A stretch of DNA of 64,000 nucleotides from Buxus sempervirens (GCA_947561395.2 OX387193.1:16058001-16122000), one strand, 5' to 3'. Counted from the stretch's first letter, positions 35,713 to 48,295 are shown. A program made the numbers and translations. The notes: generated by a model not told the origin, from the sequence alone.

Positions 35713-36112
35713 TCCTCTCTCTTTTGTTTCCACTTGCTTTGACCTATCGAGTTGATCATAATCGTCTGGTCTTACATGGAGGACCTGATTAAGACAAAAA
35801 TATTATTAAAACCCAGTAGTGTTATTTTGGTTTTGGTTGCAAAGAATAGATTATTGGAATTCATATGTCATGATAATCAGTCATTTATGTTATTATTAAC
35901 ATGGGAATGATACAAATCAATTCTTCATAAGTTCATCCAATCAGTGGAATTGGATTTTAAATCAATTCTTCATGGAATTGTAATTCTAAATTTCAATTCT
36001 CTTGCCATCCAATCACAATAATTTTAATTCTACCCAATTCCAATTCTTGATGAATTAGAATTGGAATTATAATTCTTAATTCCAATTTCAATTCATTGAA
36101 CCAATCAGGGCC

Positions 36113-36640
36113 TTAGGGAAAATGGCATGATTTTAACGACCATTAACTTTTTTAATTAGCAAAAGTGTGAAAGTTTCACACAAATTAACCACATAATCAT
36201 CTCATAAACCTGTAACTTCTTTAATTAACAAAAGAATTAAACTTTCACATAAATTAACCGTATAATTTTCTCATTAACTCTCTCTCTCTCTCTCTCTTTG
36301 CGTTGAAACTTGAAAGGCAAACTAATTGAACAGCCCGTGAAGAGGATGGTCCCTCTTCGTCTATCTACCTTGCCCAGAACAACCTCATCGGAGAGGATGA
36401 TAATAAAATTACACAATTTCAACCAAATCCCATCAAGGAAATTTAATGGCGGAGCAAATGTATATCTATACTATTAGTAAGAGCGGTGGAATATTCCTTC
36501 CAGATGCTGGCCTACCTTTTTTTATTTTCTTTTTTCAACTATTGCCCTCCGAATTAAAACAATCCAAAACTATAACCAGCCACTACTCTTTCTACATTCG
36601 AATTTAAACCCATACTTATATACTACAGTTAAGGGTGAGG
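36113..36640. other. AT-rich spacer with a short CT run
   Basis: A TC repeat lies at about 36276-36297. No gene recognised. Confidence 0.5.
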
Positions 36641-36704
36641 ACTTACAATATGCACGTGCCACCACTAGTGTAGAATATTGAGGAGTTTTGTAACAATTGG
36701 AAAG

Positions 36705-36834
36705 TTAGAAACCACTGACGGTGGTGACGGAGCGGGAGTTCTCGAAGTGGACTTCGGTGAAGTTGGTCAGGTGCCATGAAACTGGCTGGTATGCGTTGTA
36801 CACCAAAACTTCGACAAACCCAAGAGAGAGAACA
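36705..36834 (-). other. Exon-like open segment, product unrecognised
   Basis: The minus-strand frame reads LGFVEVLVYNAYQPVSWHL then TNFTEVHFENSRSVTTVS. The composition looks like real protein (mixed aromatic, acidic and hydrophobic residues) rather than random translation. It is bounded on its 5' side by a 29-base C run (G run on this strand). No start codon in a convincing context, splice sites not fixed, and no family recognised. It could be one exon of a decayed gene. Confidence 0.3.

Positions 36835-36863
<29 letters not shown>
36835..36863 (+). repeat. Poly-C homopolymer, 29 bases
   Basis: An unbroken C run, abutting the exon-like segment. Tracts of this length are mutation-prone and prone to assembly error. 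Confidence 0.97.
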
Positions 36864-36865
<2 letters not shown>

Positions 36866-38336
36866 CGCAAAGGCCTCTTGAATGCTGCGGGAGTACCAAT
36901 AGATAAATAACTTGAATTATTGGTTAAAGTGTAACTTTATTTCCTCATACTGTTAATAGGATGCTGGACTTTGGCCCAACATTGGCCCAACATCCCCAAC
37001 AAAAAGGACTCGTGAAGTGAGGATGCCTAAATCTCGGTCAAGGATCGTGACTATGTGGGCTTCTTCGGCAAACTCCGACAATGGCAGCAATGCCTCTAGA
37101 TGAACAGGAACTCGCCATGTTCCTCATTTTAGCAACAGTGGGGCATGGAGAGAGCTCAAAACAAAACAACTTGAAAGCATTAAAATTTCACAAAAAAAAA
37201 GACACCAGCTTGTTGAGATTAAACTGCCATTCTTACGATACCCTTTAATCAAAGAGACACGAGGTTTTTTAGATTCAAGACTGCTATTAACGAAGAGTAA
37301 TATTAAGAGTAATTGAGAAGGCAAATCAATAACGTAAAGCCTGGTTTTATATTTTTTTCATTCGAAAAACTTAAAACTTTCACACGTCAAACTGTTTAAA
37401 TTTTTTAAAGTATAAATTCCCCAAATTTCTTCAGGTTGACACGTGTCCTAAAAGCCGTCTGCCTTAATATATAGTTAGATTTCATAAAAAGTACCAAATT
37501 GCAAAAACCTTCCCAAGCTTTCATAAAATTGCAAATAAGTCACCTGAATTTTGTAAAACATTATTTCATTGGGTGCGACATTTACCTCTGATAATTAAGG
37601 TGTTTTAAGTGAATATGTTGAAAAGTTAATTGTTTAGGTAAATGGCCCTTTAACGTATTAAAACCTTCTTAAATTTCATACTTTGTCCTTGTATAAATTA
37701 ATTTATTATTCTCCTTTTACAATTGCTTACTCTTTAAAGTTAGCTATTTAGAAATTCTTTTGAAGGAAAAAAAAAGGATATTTATTTAGATGATTAACCT
37801 TATAAAAATAAAACAGCTTCAATTAGCAAAAATTTTGATTAAAATATTTATCTATCACTCACATGATAAAAAGAATAAAATATCACATACAAGATTACCT
37901 AAATGAAGATTAGATGCATGAGTGCTATTTAGAAAAGTGTTAAAAGGAGATGTGTATAATTCACTATAATAACTCATTAAGTCCTATATATTGCCACTGC
38001 ATTTATACATCTTTCATGTTTTATCGACCGTTCTGATGGTGAAACATATGCACACTTTAGCTTATAAGCAGATGTATATAAACATTAAAACGACAGTGCA
38101 ATTAATACCTTCTTTGTTTAGTAAAGCTTATAGTGACTGCTCTACAAAGAAATCTAATAAAGCTTTTTACTTTTAAATGTAAATAAGTGGGGCAAATTTG
38201 TCAATTAATGTTTTTTAGTTATGATTTTAACACTCAAAATAGGGTAATTATTATTCATAGAAAACCTCAAGGAATTAAACTGGCAATTTAGAAACCTTAG
38301 GGGAGAGAGGACTTGCAATCAACTGGAGCCCCTTGC
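36864..38336. other. Non-coding DNA
   Basis: No exon, RNA gene or transposon end recognised. AT-rich, more so beyond 37330. Confidence 0.5.
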
Positions 38337-38488
38337 TCAAAGATCTACTGGTCCAATGGTGAATGGGGCATACACATATGTGAATGACGCTGATGTGTCC
38401 ACCCCACCCACCATTATACCAGCAAATCTTCCAGCGTAGGCTCCAACTGATATGCTCTCGGGAGAGAGTGAAATTGTTGGATACCTGA
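38337..38488 (-). other. Exon-like open segment (possible last exon), product unrecognised
   Basis: On the minus strand an acceptor-like CCCTTTCAG (about 38499-38491) precedes a frame reading YPTISLSPESISVGAYAGRF, then GIMVGGVDTSASFTYVYAPF, ending TIGPVDL and TGA at 38337-38339. It lies about 0.9 kb downstream of the metacaspase stop on the same strand. It may be the 3' exon of a lost or neighbouring gene. No family recognised. Confidence 0.3.
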
Positions 38489-38606
38489 AAGGGTAAACTA
38501 TAAGTATCCCATATAGAAAGACATTTAAATTTACACCAAGGAAAAGGGTAAGAGAGATACTTAAACTAAACTTAAAACTCAAAACAAAAACTTAATAAAA
38601 ATAGAA

Positions 38607-39061
38607 GGAAAATTTACACTTACACCTCCTACGACTTGGGAAAGATACACTTAATTATAACCCTGACATTTGGAAAAAGGTACTAATACCCTTAACATTA
38701 GAAATACTATGCAAATAACACCCCTGCCCTTAATTATAACCGTTAACATTTGATTTAAAATGACCAAAATAACCTTAACTTAAAATGCTAATTTGTTTTA
38801 AGACATTTTTACCCTTCTACCAAGAGGAATTATGCTAAGAACAAAGCTTTAGAATCTCCTTCAAGAAAAAAAAAATTAAAGGCTTTGGATGTATGCTTTT
38901 TGTAGAAGTGTAAAACAAATAGTCTTAAGGCTATTTTGGTCACATTAAACCAAGTGTTAACAGTTTTTAAGGTTACAATTAACGGTAGAGGTGCCAACTG
39001 CATAGTTTTTCTAATGTGAGGAGGCGTTGGTGTTGTCAGGGGGTGTGAGGGTAAATTTCCC
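38607..39061. mobile_element. Short inverted-repeat element (MITE candidate)
   Basis: The left end GGAAAATTTACACTTACACC pairs with the reverse complement of the right end, GGGAAATTTACCCTCACACC. The 9-bp flanks AAAATAGAA and AATATAAAA agree at 7 of 9 positions, which would fit a Mutator-type duplication. It is 455 bp and non-coding, just downstream of the metacaspase gene. Confidence 0.5.
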
Positions 39062-39409
39062 AATATAAAAGGAAGCCAGAAGACGCAAACTTTAGAATAA
39101 AATGGGAAAGAAAACAAAAAATGATTTTTCAGAAACTAATAACTATAGTACTAATACCTATTTATCATTCAAAATATAAAAATTTTGCTATGGATTGCAA
39201 ATACAAGCATCGCAACGCCATCTTATATCATCTTTAAACGTTTACCTTTAACCAAAAAGGATGTAACTGTGAGAAATGGCATTTGACATATCAACAAAGC
39301 CATAAACAATAACTAACTTGAATATAACTGTAACCAAAACAATTCAGCACAATGAAAAAGAGAAAGCTGTAGAAGAAGAAAAAATAATGCAAAGATAGAC
39401 CTAAAGACA

Positions 39410-42400
39410 CTATAGGGAGAAAGGTTTTGTATACACGTCGAATGGCTGGCAGGCAGTCAACTGTGGCTCCTGCAACAAACAAGTAAAAAGAAAAGTTCAA
39501 ATTTGTCCATCAGAATTGTCGGAAGCACGACAAAAAGTAAGAAATATAACAACAGTAGTGTCCCCATTATATATGTTCAAATCAATTACCTGTCTCAAAC
39601 CCCCACCAAGACTACCTCCTGTCACAAGCATGGTGAGGAGGGATGTTACACCGCCACCACCAAGGTCATCACCCGTACTACGGATAGTAGTACGCATCGA
39701 ATTTAGTATGCTCCCATATGTAGCTGCATGTCCACGTTCAATGGCTTGGATGAAACAGAAGGTCATGGCACCTGTTGAAGCGATCTTCGATAAAGCCTGT
39801 CCAGAAAAGCATTAGCATGAGATTTTTCTTCAGTCTTTGATGATTTGAGTACTCAACAATAGGTGGAAAACACCCCTCCAGAAGAGTAATAAGAATGTCT
39901 GAGTCTTTACCGAAGTATCAGCTGAGGTTTGATCATCATCACAGCCACTGAAGGAAATGACTTCTCCACCGTTTGTTCCCTTCCATACTCCTGATCGAGG
40001 GCGATGGTCCTCCCAGATATACTGCCCACTCCTATCACCATAAAAGAAAAAAGGGTATGAAGCAACTAAGACATACCATTCTTAAACAGGAAATTAGCTC
40101 AAATCAATTTGACAATGAAGCAACTATTATGCCATTTAATAAAATAAAAAATTTTGAACTTTTATGGTAAAAATGTTAGTGTATCTATATTAGGAGAGGA
40201 AAGTATGGTGGAGGGAGGGGAAGACATAATTTTACACGAGGCAGGTAATGTCAGATAACTAATATACAGAAAAATCTACTTAACTTTATGAGTACTAATA
40301 TCAGAGAATGAATTTAAAATTTTAAAACACAGAAATTTGTGCTTTATGCAAGAAAGTTCTGCCCTCAGTTCACAAAACCATGCACCAATTTCCCATCTCA
40401 ACCCCCTCAAAAAAAAATGGTTGTCTTATGACAAAAACAGGTGTCTTCAGCGTTTCCAAACACGTGCCACTCTAAACAGAGCAGTAACCAAAGCAACAAT
40501 AATACTTAATAATTAACAGAAACTAACCTGCTCATTCTGCAGAGAAATGGTAGGTCTAGTACAGTGCCACTATGGCAAGCATCTATTATTGCATGAAGCT
40601 TAACCCCATGAGGAAGAGGTCTGACTATTGTCGCATTGACCTCATCATCAACAATCATCCCCTGAGTCTCAAAGTCCAAAGGGCAGAGAGTTTCATCGTA
40701 TCCATCAACCTCATCACCATTATAATTCCTTTGCCGTGAACCATGACCAGAAAAGTGAAAGAGCAGCGAATCTCCTGGTTGACAACCTTGTACAAGCCAG
40801 TACAAAGCCATCCTCATATTATGTTTAGTTGGAATCCTGTATGGATCAGTTTCTTCTTCTGCAAATCAACTTCCACAAAATGATATAGATGAGAAGCATT
40901 AAGAAATATAAAAGAAATGAAAAATAGCCCCCACCATGGAGGACCCACCAGTGAGCAGATAGAAGTTTGAGAAGCAGAAAAGGTCAATTTGCAGTTTCTT
41001 TGGCAGCATTAAGTTCCATAAAAGGAAGTGGGATTGGTTTCCATTGAATGTGTCATTATATACAATGAAGCAGGCATCTCAGAGAACAAAGTTAAAAATC
41101 CGATCAACATGGTGAAAAAGTTTTTTGTTTACAGAAGATATGACTTTTGACAGAACGGGATGGAGAGATAATATACATGTCACTGACCTCACTTTGGTGG
41201 GAACTCGCTTTTGATAATGACGATAATGATATTGAACTAATGAATGTATGTTAAGGATTGTTGGGAATGTATTCCCATATCTGGTTTTATGGGATATTCA
41301 ATAAGACTGCGTGAAATACCATTATAGCTTATACAACAAAATGTTAGTTGAGAAGTAAAATGTTCCCAGGATGAGTTAAGCTAAGACAAGGAATGAATGG
41401 AAGTACTAGGAAATATACGATTAAGAATGAACGCATACCTAAGTGTTTAGAAGTGCTGAAGGAAAAAGGGAAATTAGTAGACACAACATGGGCATGTTAA
41501 ACAAACCTAAACAATAAGACCAATGAAAAGTAAGATTTCGCAAGTGGAATTATGTAAGCACTAGGAGAAAAATGGGTAGGCCTGCAATGATATGGATGGA
41601 GTAGGTAAGAAATGATCCAGAAAGCACAAATTTAGCTAAAGAAGTGGCCTTCTTCCTCTTTTAAAAAATGGTTCACAAGAAGATATGGCTTTCAAGCCAG
41701 AATGGCAGAACAAGATCCTTCCTGCCAAAACTAACTAAATTGGAAACGACATTGTAGAGTCACGGATTGATAAGCTGAATAGCCAATAACACGGTGCTTA
41801 CAGCCAATGAGGTTCATTCGTTATTTAAGAATAAAAATTCTCTTCGGAATTTTTGATTTGCAGTTCTAACCATGATCTTGGACAAGTATTTGCTGCCTTT
41901 TCTTGTCTAACAGAATGTTCAATTGCAATGTGCTGAGGAGAACCAAGTTAAGAAAAACTGTGCGCTAGGGCGAGGCTGAAGTAATCAAAGGAGATGTGCC
42001 CAAACGGGACTATCAAATGGAATAAGCAACACCAGTTAGGATCTTAATATACATACTGACTTTTACACATACAGTTTGTGTTGGATTCTAAGCTACCATG
42101 TAAAAAATAATATTGTCTTGCAATAGAAAACTAAGTATCCTTTCACTACTTGGGAGTGACAGAATAATTTTGCAATGGTTTGTGGGATAGAACTCCCATA
42201 AATGAGCACATAAGTTGTATATAGTAGGATGTTCTACAGGTATCCAACACCACACGAAAGCATGTCCTCATGGCAGTGATACTTTGTAGGATCCTTAATA
42301 TAAATTTAAGTTTGGCAAGACTCCAATTGATAATTAAGATCCTAAAAGTGGGACTTCTATGGATTCCTATTTCTTTACTCTTATATTTATTTATTTTTCC

Positions 42401-45400
42401 TGCTGTTTTTCAGAAGATTAATCAAATCCACCTTCAACTCAAAAGTTCTTACATCCTTCTTGTATCAGTTATAGAAAATCTCATCCCTTGGGCAAAGAAT
42501 TGCAAAGAAAATATTGAAAGGCTTGTAATATTTGGGAAAATGCAGTTAGTTGCCATGGTACATGAAAAAATTGACACTTAGAAGTGGCGCAAGAATTGAT
42601 TGATTCAGAATTTGAATACAGAAAAAACATTCAATAAAAGAAGTAAAGATTAATTTCTTATATAGTTTCTTTGTAAATTTTTAGATGAAATATTGTATAA
42701 TTGTGAGGATGGATAAATGACACTGTTCTGGAAATAATAGGGTTGACGAACAAAGGGGTGCATGTGATCTGACAATCCATGTGTATGCAATTGGAAAGGA
42801 TAGAAAGTATTTCCACTGCTACAGGGGTCCTCTTTCCTATTCTGAACAACTAAGTGGTAATAGATATGAAACAAGAGGATAAGGCCAAAAATTTAAAATC
42901 ATATAAGCTTTGAATGATCTAAAGATTCTAATAAAGCAATGAAGGAAGGTGAACCGTTAAAGATTTCAATTCATTAGACTTTGGTTAACCATATAAAGCC
43001 TTGGATGATCCAAGGATTCTACATAAAGCAACAAAGGAAGGTGAACAGTTGAATGTTAGTCTATCTATAATGGGCTCGAAACTGACGATTCATTCAACCA
43101 ATCCAAGCTTACTTGTACTCAAGAATGATTGACTGAATAATGTATCAAAAAAGAAAAACAGGATGATTGATTTAATCAATGATTCACCATAGGAAACTCA
43201 TGCAATACCAAGATAAGGTGAAAAGGCAAACAAAAACCATTTGATAGTTAATGCAGTTCATGAAAATAAATTTAAATATTCGCAAAAGTTTCCTATCCAG
43301 CTATTATTTGGTTATTCCGCAATTCAAAAACTCATGGATGAATTTTATATGAGCTGGCCCATATTAGAAATAGAATACAAATAAAATTGTGCAGTTAGAA
43401 CTAAGGTTTGGTTACAGGCAAGAAAGTCATTTAAATAGTGTCCCAATTAAGTAGAAGTTTTGCTGTCGGAAGCACAGGATTTCACATCTTTCAACCCCAG
43501 TTCACTGACGATATGTTACTCTTTCTTGAACCTTCTAACAATCCATTCTTTTCGACTAGGTGTATTTTAAGATGTTTAAAGATTGTTTTATGCACGGTAT
43601 TACTCTGTGGAATCTCATTTTGTTTCTATTTCAATCTTTCTTTCCTTTTAACTGTTTCGATTCAGGGAGTGCCTCCAGAATCTGGTTTTGCATTCATATT
43701 TGGAGGGTTAATATTATCCTTTCCTCACATTATATTACTTTTAAACTTTCAAGTTCCCATGATCAAGATTGCAAACATCCTTTCCTAGTAGTCACAAGGG
43801 TTGGCATGGAATCTTCCTTTTTAACAAACATCCTAGACCAGTAGAGCTTTGTAAAATGAGGGGCATAGTCTTGACCTTCGCAAAGATGTTTTTGCTACTC
43901 CATCTTCTCTGATACTTGAATCTGGATCCTTGACCTTATATGAATCTTCTCCACAAAATCCTTTTTCAGAATAATTGGGACAAGATAATGGCAATTCTCT
44001 CTTACCTTTTTCTAGGCCAATTTAGAAACCATTAGTCCCTTCTATGATCAAAGTGTGGACCTTGGTTCACTACAAAATCAACACTAATGGCACCTTTCAA
44101 AAAAACAGAGGTACTTGGCACTGACTCCATGGGTTCCAATAATAATTTTGTGTGAAGGGAAGATGGTTAGTCATCTGTTCATACAGCAATTAATAGCTAG
44201 AAAGACATGGAGTTTCTTTCTATGAGCCATGCCTCCCGGGTGCTAACAAGCAGCGTACGCCATTTGTTGACCGATGGAGACTCCCTCAGTTAAAGAAGAA
44301 AAAGATTTATGTACAAGGTTCTTCATGCAATCCTTTGGCACTACAGAGGGAGCAGAATAAGAAATTAGTCGAGGACATCCAAGGCAGGGCATAAATACTT
44401 GGCATTTGTCTCCATAAAGCTTATTTCATGTGTTTTGCATGAGAGTCAGATATCTAACATCTATTCCTATGCTATTATATAGAAACGAAGTTGTTGACAT
44501 TATTTCCACAAGATGTGGGTGTTCAATGGGTGTTGACAAGCGGTTTATGCCATTCATAGGGCTATTATTTTGGTTGGGAAGAGGATAAAATTGTTACACA
44601 AGGATCTCCATGGAATCCTTTGGTAGCCATAGAGGAAGAAGAAGAAGAAGAAGAGATCACTCAAGGACATTCGAAGCAAGATAGAGGTTATTATCAAGGT
44701 TGTTACTCAAAATGAAAGGACTTTGACAGGCAAAAATGTTAGAATTAGTGGATCTGATGATAAAAAAGGAAAATTAATGTAATAAGTCTATAAAAGTCTC
44801 AATGGAAAAGAGATAAGGATGAAGATGTTGATGAGTATAATCTTCAGTATTCAGGGAAAAGTAACAATAAAAATATTTTAGGAATTATGGTATACAACAA
44901 CTTGAAACATAATTTTATAGGTGTCACAAGAAATAACAGTAATTTAATTGTAGTTAAAATTGTTTTAGGACAAGATAATTTTAACATTGTTAGTGCCTAT
45001 AAGCCTCAAACATGAAAAGAATAAAACATCCAGAAACAATTTTGGGAAGAAAGATGTTTTACTATAATTAATTCTAATGAAGAAGCAAATATTTATGAGT
45101 TGGGATCTAAATGGACATGTTGGAGACCGGAGATAGGTGTGGAGGATATGATAAAGCACCAACGGGATGGAGCTTTCGATCTAGAATGACATGATAGAAG
45201 TAATCCTTGAGTTGTAGTGACCTACAATCTTGCATAAGCAAATATTTTCTTCCAAATAAAATTGAGCATCCAATAACCTTCAAGAGTGGAACAAATTGGA
45301 GTCAAATTGCTTTCTTTCTTTTTTTCCCTTCTTAGAAGAAAAGAGTTAAGAACCTGTAAAGAATAACAAAAACTGATTTAATGTTCTCCCAGTACAATGG

Positions 45401-47510
45401 AGGCCTGGATTTCCTCAAATTAATCCATTTGTTTTTACCGTCAATAATAAAATTTCAATAAATCTAATTGAGAGCCATGGTGCTTAATACCAACTGAAAA
45501 ATAGTCCTTTAGACTCCAATACACTGAGAGGAGGGTAGGGGAGGTGGTGAATAGTTGTAACTATGCAGAATTAAAATTTTATATTAATCAAAAACAAGTT
45601 CATAATCAATAAGCATGCACAAGTCTTTAAACAATCTCAAACAATTAATAGCAAGCCACACAAATTGCAAGTGTAACAATAAAAGCAAGTAAATAGATCA
45701 GTAGAAGGCAATTTGGTGACTAAGGGAAACCTCAAAGAGAACTCTCAATGAGAAAAACTTTCCGGGCTATCAGATGCCACCTCAAAGATATCAATAAGAG
45801 AAGATCATTTACAAACCGTGGTTCAAATGACACACACAAGTAACTGACAGATAGATTTAAGTATCTGAAGACTTTGAACTGGCATCACAGCAACTTCAGA
45901 ACTCTAAAGATATTCTCCGTGATCAGCCAAATTAACTCTGCTCAGCTTCCATAGGAACTCCAAAGTGCAATCTCCTCAACCCGGAATTCCAAGGTAGAAG
46001 AAGGAAAGAAAAGAAGGATTGGTGGCTCAAAAGAAGAAAAACATGAAAATGATTTTTCTTCAAGAGAAAGGAGGGTTAAGGGCTTCACAAAATATTATCA
46101 AAGTTAGAACAAACTCTTAACCCTTTGTAGGTTCCCCAAGAGTTATGGTTTTAATAGGAATTAAAAACCGGATTTTTTTAAGGTTTTCAAAATTCACTAC
46201 TCGAGAGCTGTCTAGCTCGGGTTGAGCAGTCAAAGAAAAACTAACAACTAACCTCCAGATAAAGCACTGATCAAGCCATGGGTCAAGTGCTACTCTAAGT
46301 CTATACCGCCTGAGCACTGTCTCACGATATTTTCATGCTGATTTTGGGTTGCAGGTTTTTAACAGGTAATCAACCACCGCTTGAGTGCTCTCTAACGATG
46401 GTCTAGCGGTGACCATAAAATGAACAATTCAACTCCATTTGCAATGCCGTTTGAACCGTAGTCACTTTAACTTTTTATTAACACTCTAAACATACTTTTG
46501 GCACGAAATTAAGCCAACATAACATACTAAAATCTAACAATAACCACGATGGCAAGCTACCATGAATGTGAACTTCCAATACGATAGGTCACAGGATCCA
46601 ATCCTTCCTAAATAAGTAACCCCCATTGTTATTGTATAACCCTTGTTTTTCCAAGCTCTTGTGGGATTTTACAATCAATTTCAACCAGTCCAGAACATAA
46701 ACCAAGTGCCCCACTCAAAAGTGCAACCAACAAAATAAAGGCTTCATGTTCTGTACTTCAATTATCTCTCTTCCTGAAAAATATGCTTCGTGTTCCATAC
46801 TTCTATCATGATCCATATTTTCTTGGGTTTTACAAATAAGTTCAAGCAGATTTATAAGCAAGTCATAGAAGAAAGAAATTCAAACCAAAAACCTGCTTTG
46901 CTAGCTATACTGATGTTATTTACCATGATTATTTCTCGAATTACAATGTTTCAGAAACCAAATCACCACACTATACGCAAAATCACAAGTATCAGCACTA
47001 AATCATAAAACTCTAGTTTAGCATAGAGTGAAGAACAATGCATATAACTACCAATGAAGCAATTCACCTCAAAATGTCACAAACAATCGAAAGATCAGAA
47101 CTATTTAAGAAAGATCATTTCGACATACCCGTGAGCATGAGGATAGACGATTCAGGGAATTTGAACTTATTGATGAGGAGATGCTTCATACACTTGGCAT
47201 CGTTGATACAACCCTTGAGCTCGTGCCGCGAATACCGATACGAGATGCCGACTATGATCGCCTTCTTTCGACCATGAGCCGTCGGAGGAGGGCCTGGCGG
47301 CGCGTGGTTATACGGCGACGGAGCTCCAGCTCCCGCCGGTGGTGGCAGCGTCGGCGGCGGTTGGGAGGTGCTAGAGTGAGCCGGAGGGGGAACGCTACGG
47401 GGATCGGCGATGTGGGTGATGGCTTGGCATATGGCGCATCTTATCGATTTGGCCCCCGGCGGGAGTTGCAGCGGCGTCCGGCAGCTCGAACAGTTCACGA
47501 GCATCCACAT
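39410..47510 (-). CDS. MC1: Type I metacaspase with LSD1-type zinc finger (MC1-like), five exons
   Basis: Coding exons on the minus strand are 47510-47129, 40858-40528, 40028-39911, 39796-39590 and 39469-39410 (TAG). Every intron is GT-AG and the phases agree, giving 1098 bp or 365 residues, close to Arabidopsis MC1. The start ATG is preceded by an in-frame TAG. Residues 5-34 are an LSD1-type zinc finger (Cys 7, 10, 25, 28), and 38-75 are rich in Pro. The caspase-like p20 domain begins near GRKKAIIVGISY and holds catalytic His166 (HFSGHG) and Cys222 (DACHSGT). The p10 part ends FDVYTKPFSL. Metacaspases are cysteine proteases that cut after Arg or Lys. The Arabidopsis homologue is a positive regulator of pathogen-triggered cell death, and its zinc finger region interacts with LSD1. 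Intron 1 is 6270 bp and filled with transposon remnants; the other introns are 499, 114 and 120 bp. The gene looks intact. Confidence 0.96.
43438..43800 (+). mobile_element. LINE reverse transcriptase remnant (weak)
   Basis: The plus-strand frame reads FHIFQPQFTDDMLLFLEPS then ILRCLKIV. This resembles the (F/Y)ADD catalytic region of plant LINE reverse transcriptases (HLQFADDTLLF-type) and the helix that follows. The Ala is Thr, and later sequence diverges. It is antisense to the metacaspase gene. Confidence 0.4.
44750..45300 (+). mobile_element. RTE-type LINE endonuclease remnant
   Basis: Broken frames include GIMVYNNLKHNFIGVTRN, NIVSAYKPQT and, in another frame, MDMLETGDRCGGYDKAPTGW. The order recalls the apurinic endonuclease domain of plant RTE LINEs (GI.VD..L, VSAYAPQ, GD.NGH.G..GGY). 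Stops and frameshifts are frequent. It is antisense to the metacaspase gene inside intron 1. Confidence 0.55.
45480..46550 (+). mobile_element. Probable Ty1/copia (SIRE-like) LTR remnant
   Basis: ACACTGAGAGGAGGGTAGGG followed by GGTGGTGAATAG near 45523 is the decayed form of a phrase common near the start of plant SIRE-type LTRs. The segment then runs about 1 kb without coding sequence and ends near AAAATCTAACA (46526-46540). It holds three related GCTTGAGTGCTCTCTAACG-type motifs at about 46198, 46308 and 46379. Precise ends were not found. Confidence 0.45.
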
Positions 47511-48286
47511 CGTGGATACAGAAGTCTAATGGAGGAAAGACTAGGGATAGAAATCGGAAAAACCAAAAAAAAATTGGGAGATCGAAGCAGAGAGAGATTT
47601 GGAAGAGGAGAGAAGAAATTTGATTTGAGGGGGAGACGAAGATCGTTGATGTTGACCTTTGAAATGGTATGGGTATTTTGGTCTATTTACGCTGGGAGGC
47701 TTTCCGAAGACTTTCAGTGTGGGGCAGGTGAATGGTTAGCACGCGCTATATTGAGGAAAAAGAAAAATCAATCAAAGTGGCGATAGCGAGAAAGACACGA
47801 AACCAGAGACAAAAGAAGAGACTCAACCAAAAGAACGGGTGATGGGTTTCATGCGTCATGGATGTCTCCTTCACACAACGCTATTGGTGTCACAAGAGAC
47901 CTATGTTCAATATGTGGACAATGTTAGGTTTAAAAATATGCCATAATATCATACTTCAGAATTTTAATTGGTTTTTGAATTATACTAGTAATTGTGAACG
48001 CCCCTTGCACGTTGAGAACAATTTTTTATTAGTTTGTGATTTTTTTGTTGTTTCTAACAAAACTCAATTTTAAAATTTATTTTATGGCTCTATTATGTAC
48101 TTATAATTTTATATTAAACATATATTTATACTTTAATATTGAAACTAAAATGAAAAAAATTTATAAATATATAACTTTTATTGGAAAATAAAAGTTTTTT
48201 TTTCATAACGCGAAGAACAAAAGAACAAACTTAATAAATATGTTACTTCTATTAGAAATTAAAATAGTTGTTCTATTATTACTTTA
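47511..48286 (-). promoter_or_regulatory. Upstream region of the metacaspase gene
   Basis: This is the only upstream DNA before the MITE at 48296. The first 150 bp are purine-rich on the plus strand, as in a pyrimidine-rich 5' leader on the minus strand. No TATA box could be assigned with confidence. Confidence 0.4.
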
Positions 48287-48295
48287 TTTTGGAAA

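Larger units (their letters stand above)
34714..36112. mobile_element. Harbinger-like non-autonomous element carrying a nested hAT-like element
   Basis: The left end GGCCCAATGATCGGTTC and the reverse complement of the right end, GGCCCTGATTGGTTCAATG, form imperfect terminal inverted repeats in the PIF/Harbinger style. Both are flanked by TTA (34711-34713 and 36113-36115), the expected target duplication. AATTGGAATTG-rich subterminal sequence lies inside both ends. No transposase is seen. The interior includes the hAT-like insert and a CT-rich tract. Confidence 0.6.
40859..47128 (-). other. Expanded first intron of the metacaspase gene
   Basis: Donor GTATGT at 47128 and acceptor TTTGCAG at 40859 define the intron. 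It contains LINE remnants near 43430-43800 and 44750-45300 and a copia-type LTR remnant near 45480-46550. The part at 40900-43400 has no recognised feature. Confidence 0.85.

Noticed and set aside
35529..35792. Leu/Ser-rich signal-peptide-like protein
   Set aside because: It is translation of the 42-bp duplication and CT/TCTCC microsatellite.
36643..36906. Polyproline or polyglycine proteins on either strand
   Set aside because: Both come only from the 29-base C run.
43560..43844. 94-codon frame with hydrophobic segments as a membrane protein
   Set aside because: It overlaps the LINE RT remnant in another frame and has no splice or start support.
39410..47510. Metacaspase as a pseudogene because of the long first intron
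   Set aside because: All five exons join in frame with GT-AG sites, both catalytic residues and the four zinc ligands are kept, and the length fits the family.
47181..47786. 201-codon plus-strand open frame
   Set aside because: It is the antisense of metacaspase exon 1 and its 5' leader; Arg-rich translation is expected from the reverse of a Pro- and Gly-rich GC-rich exon.
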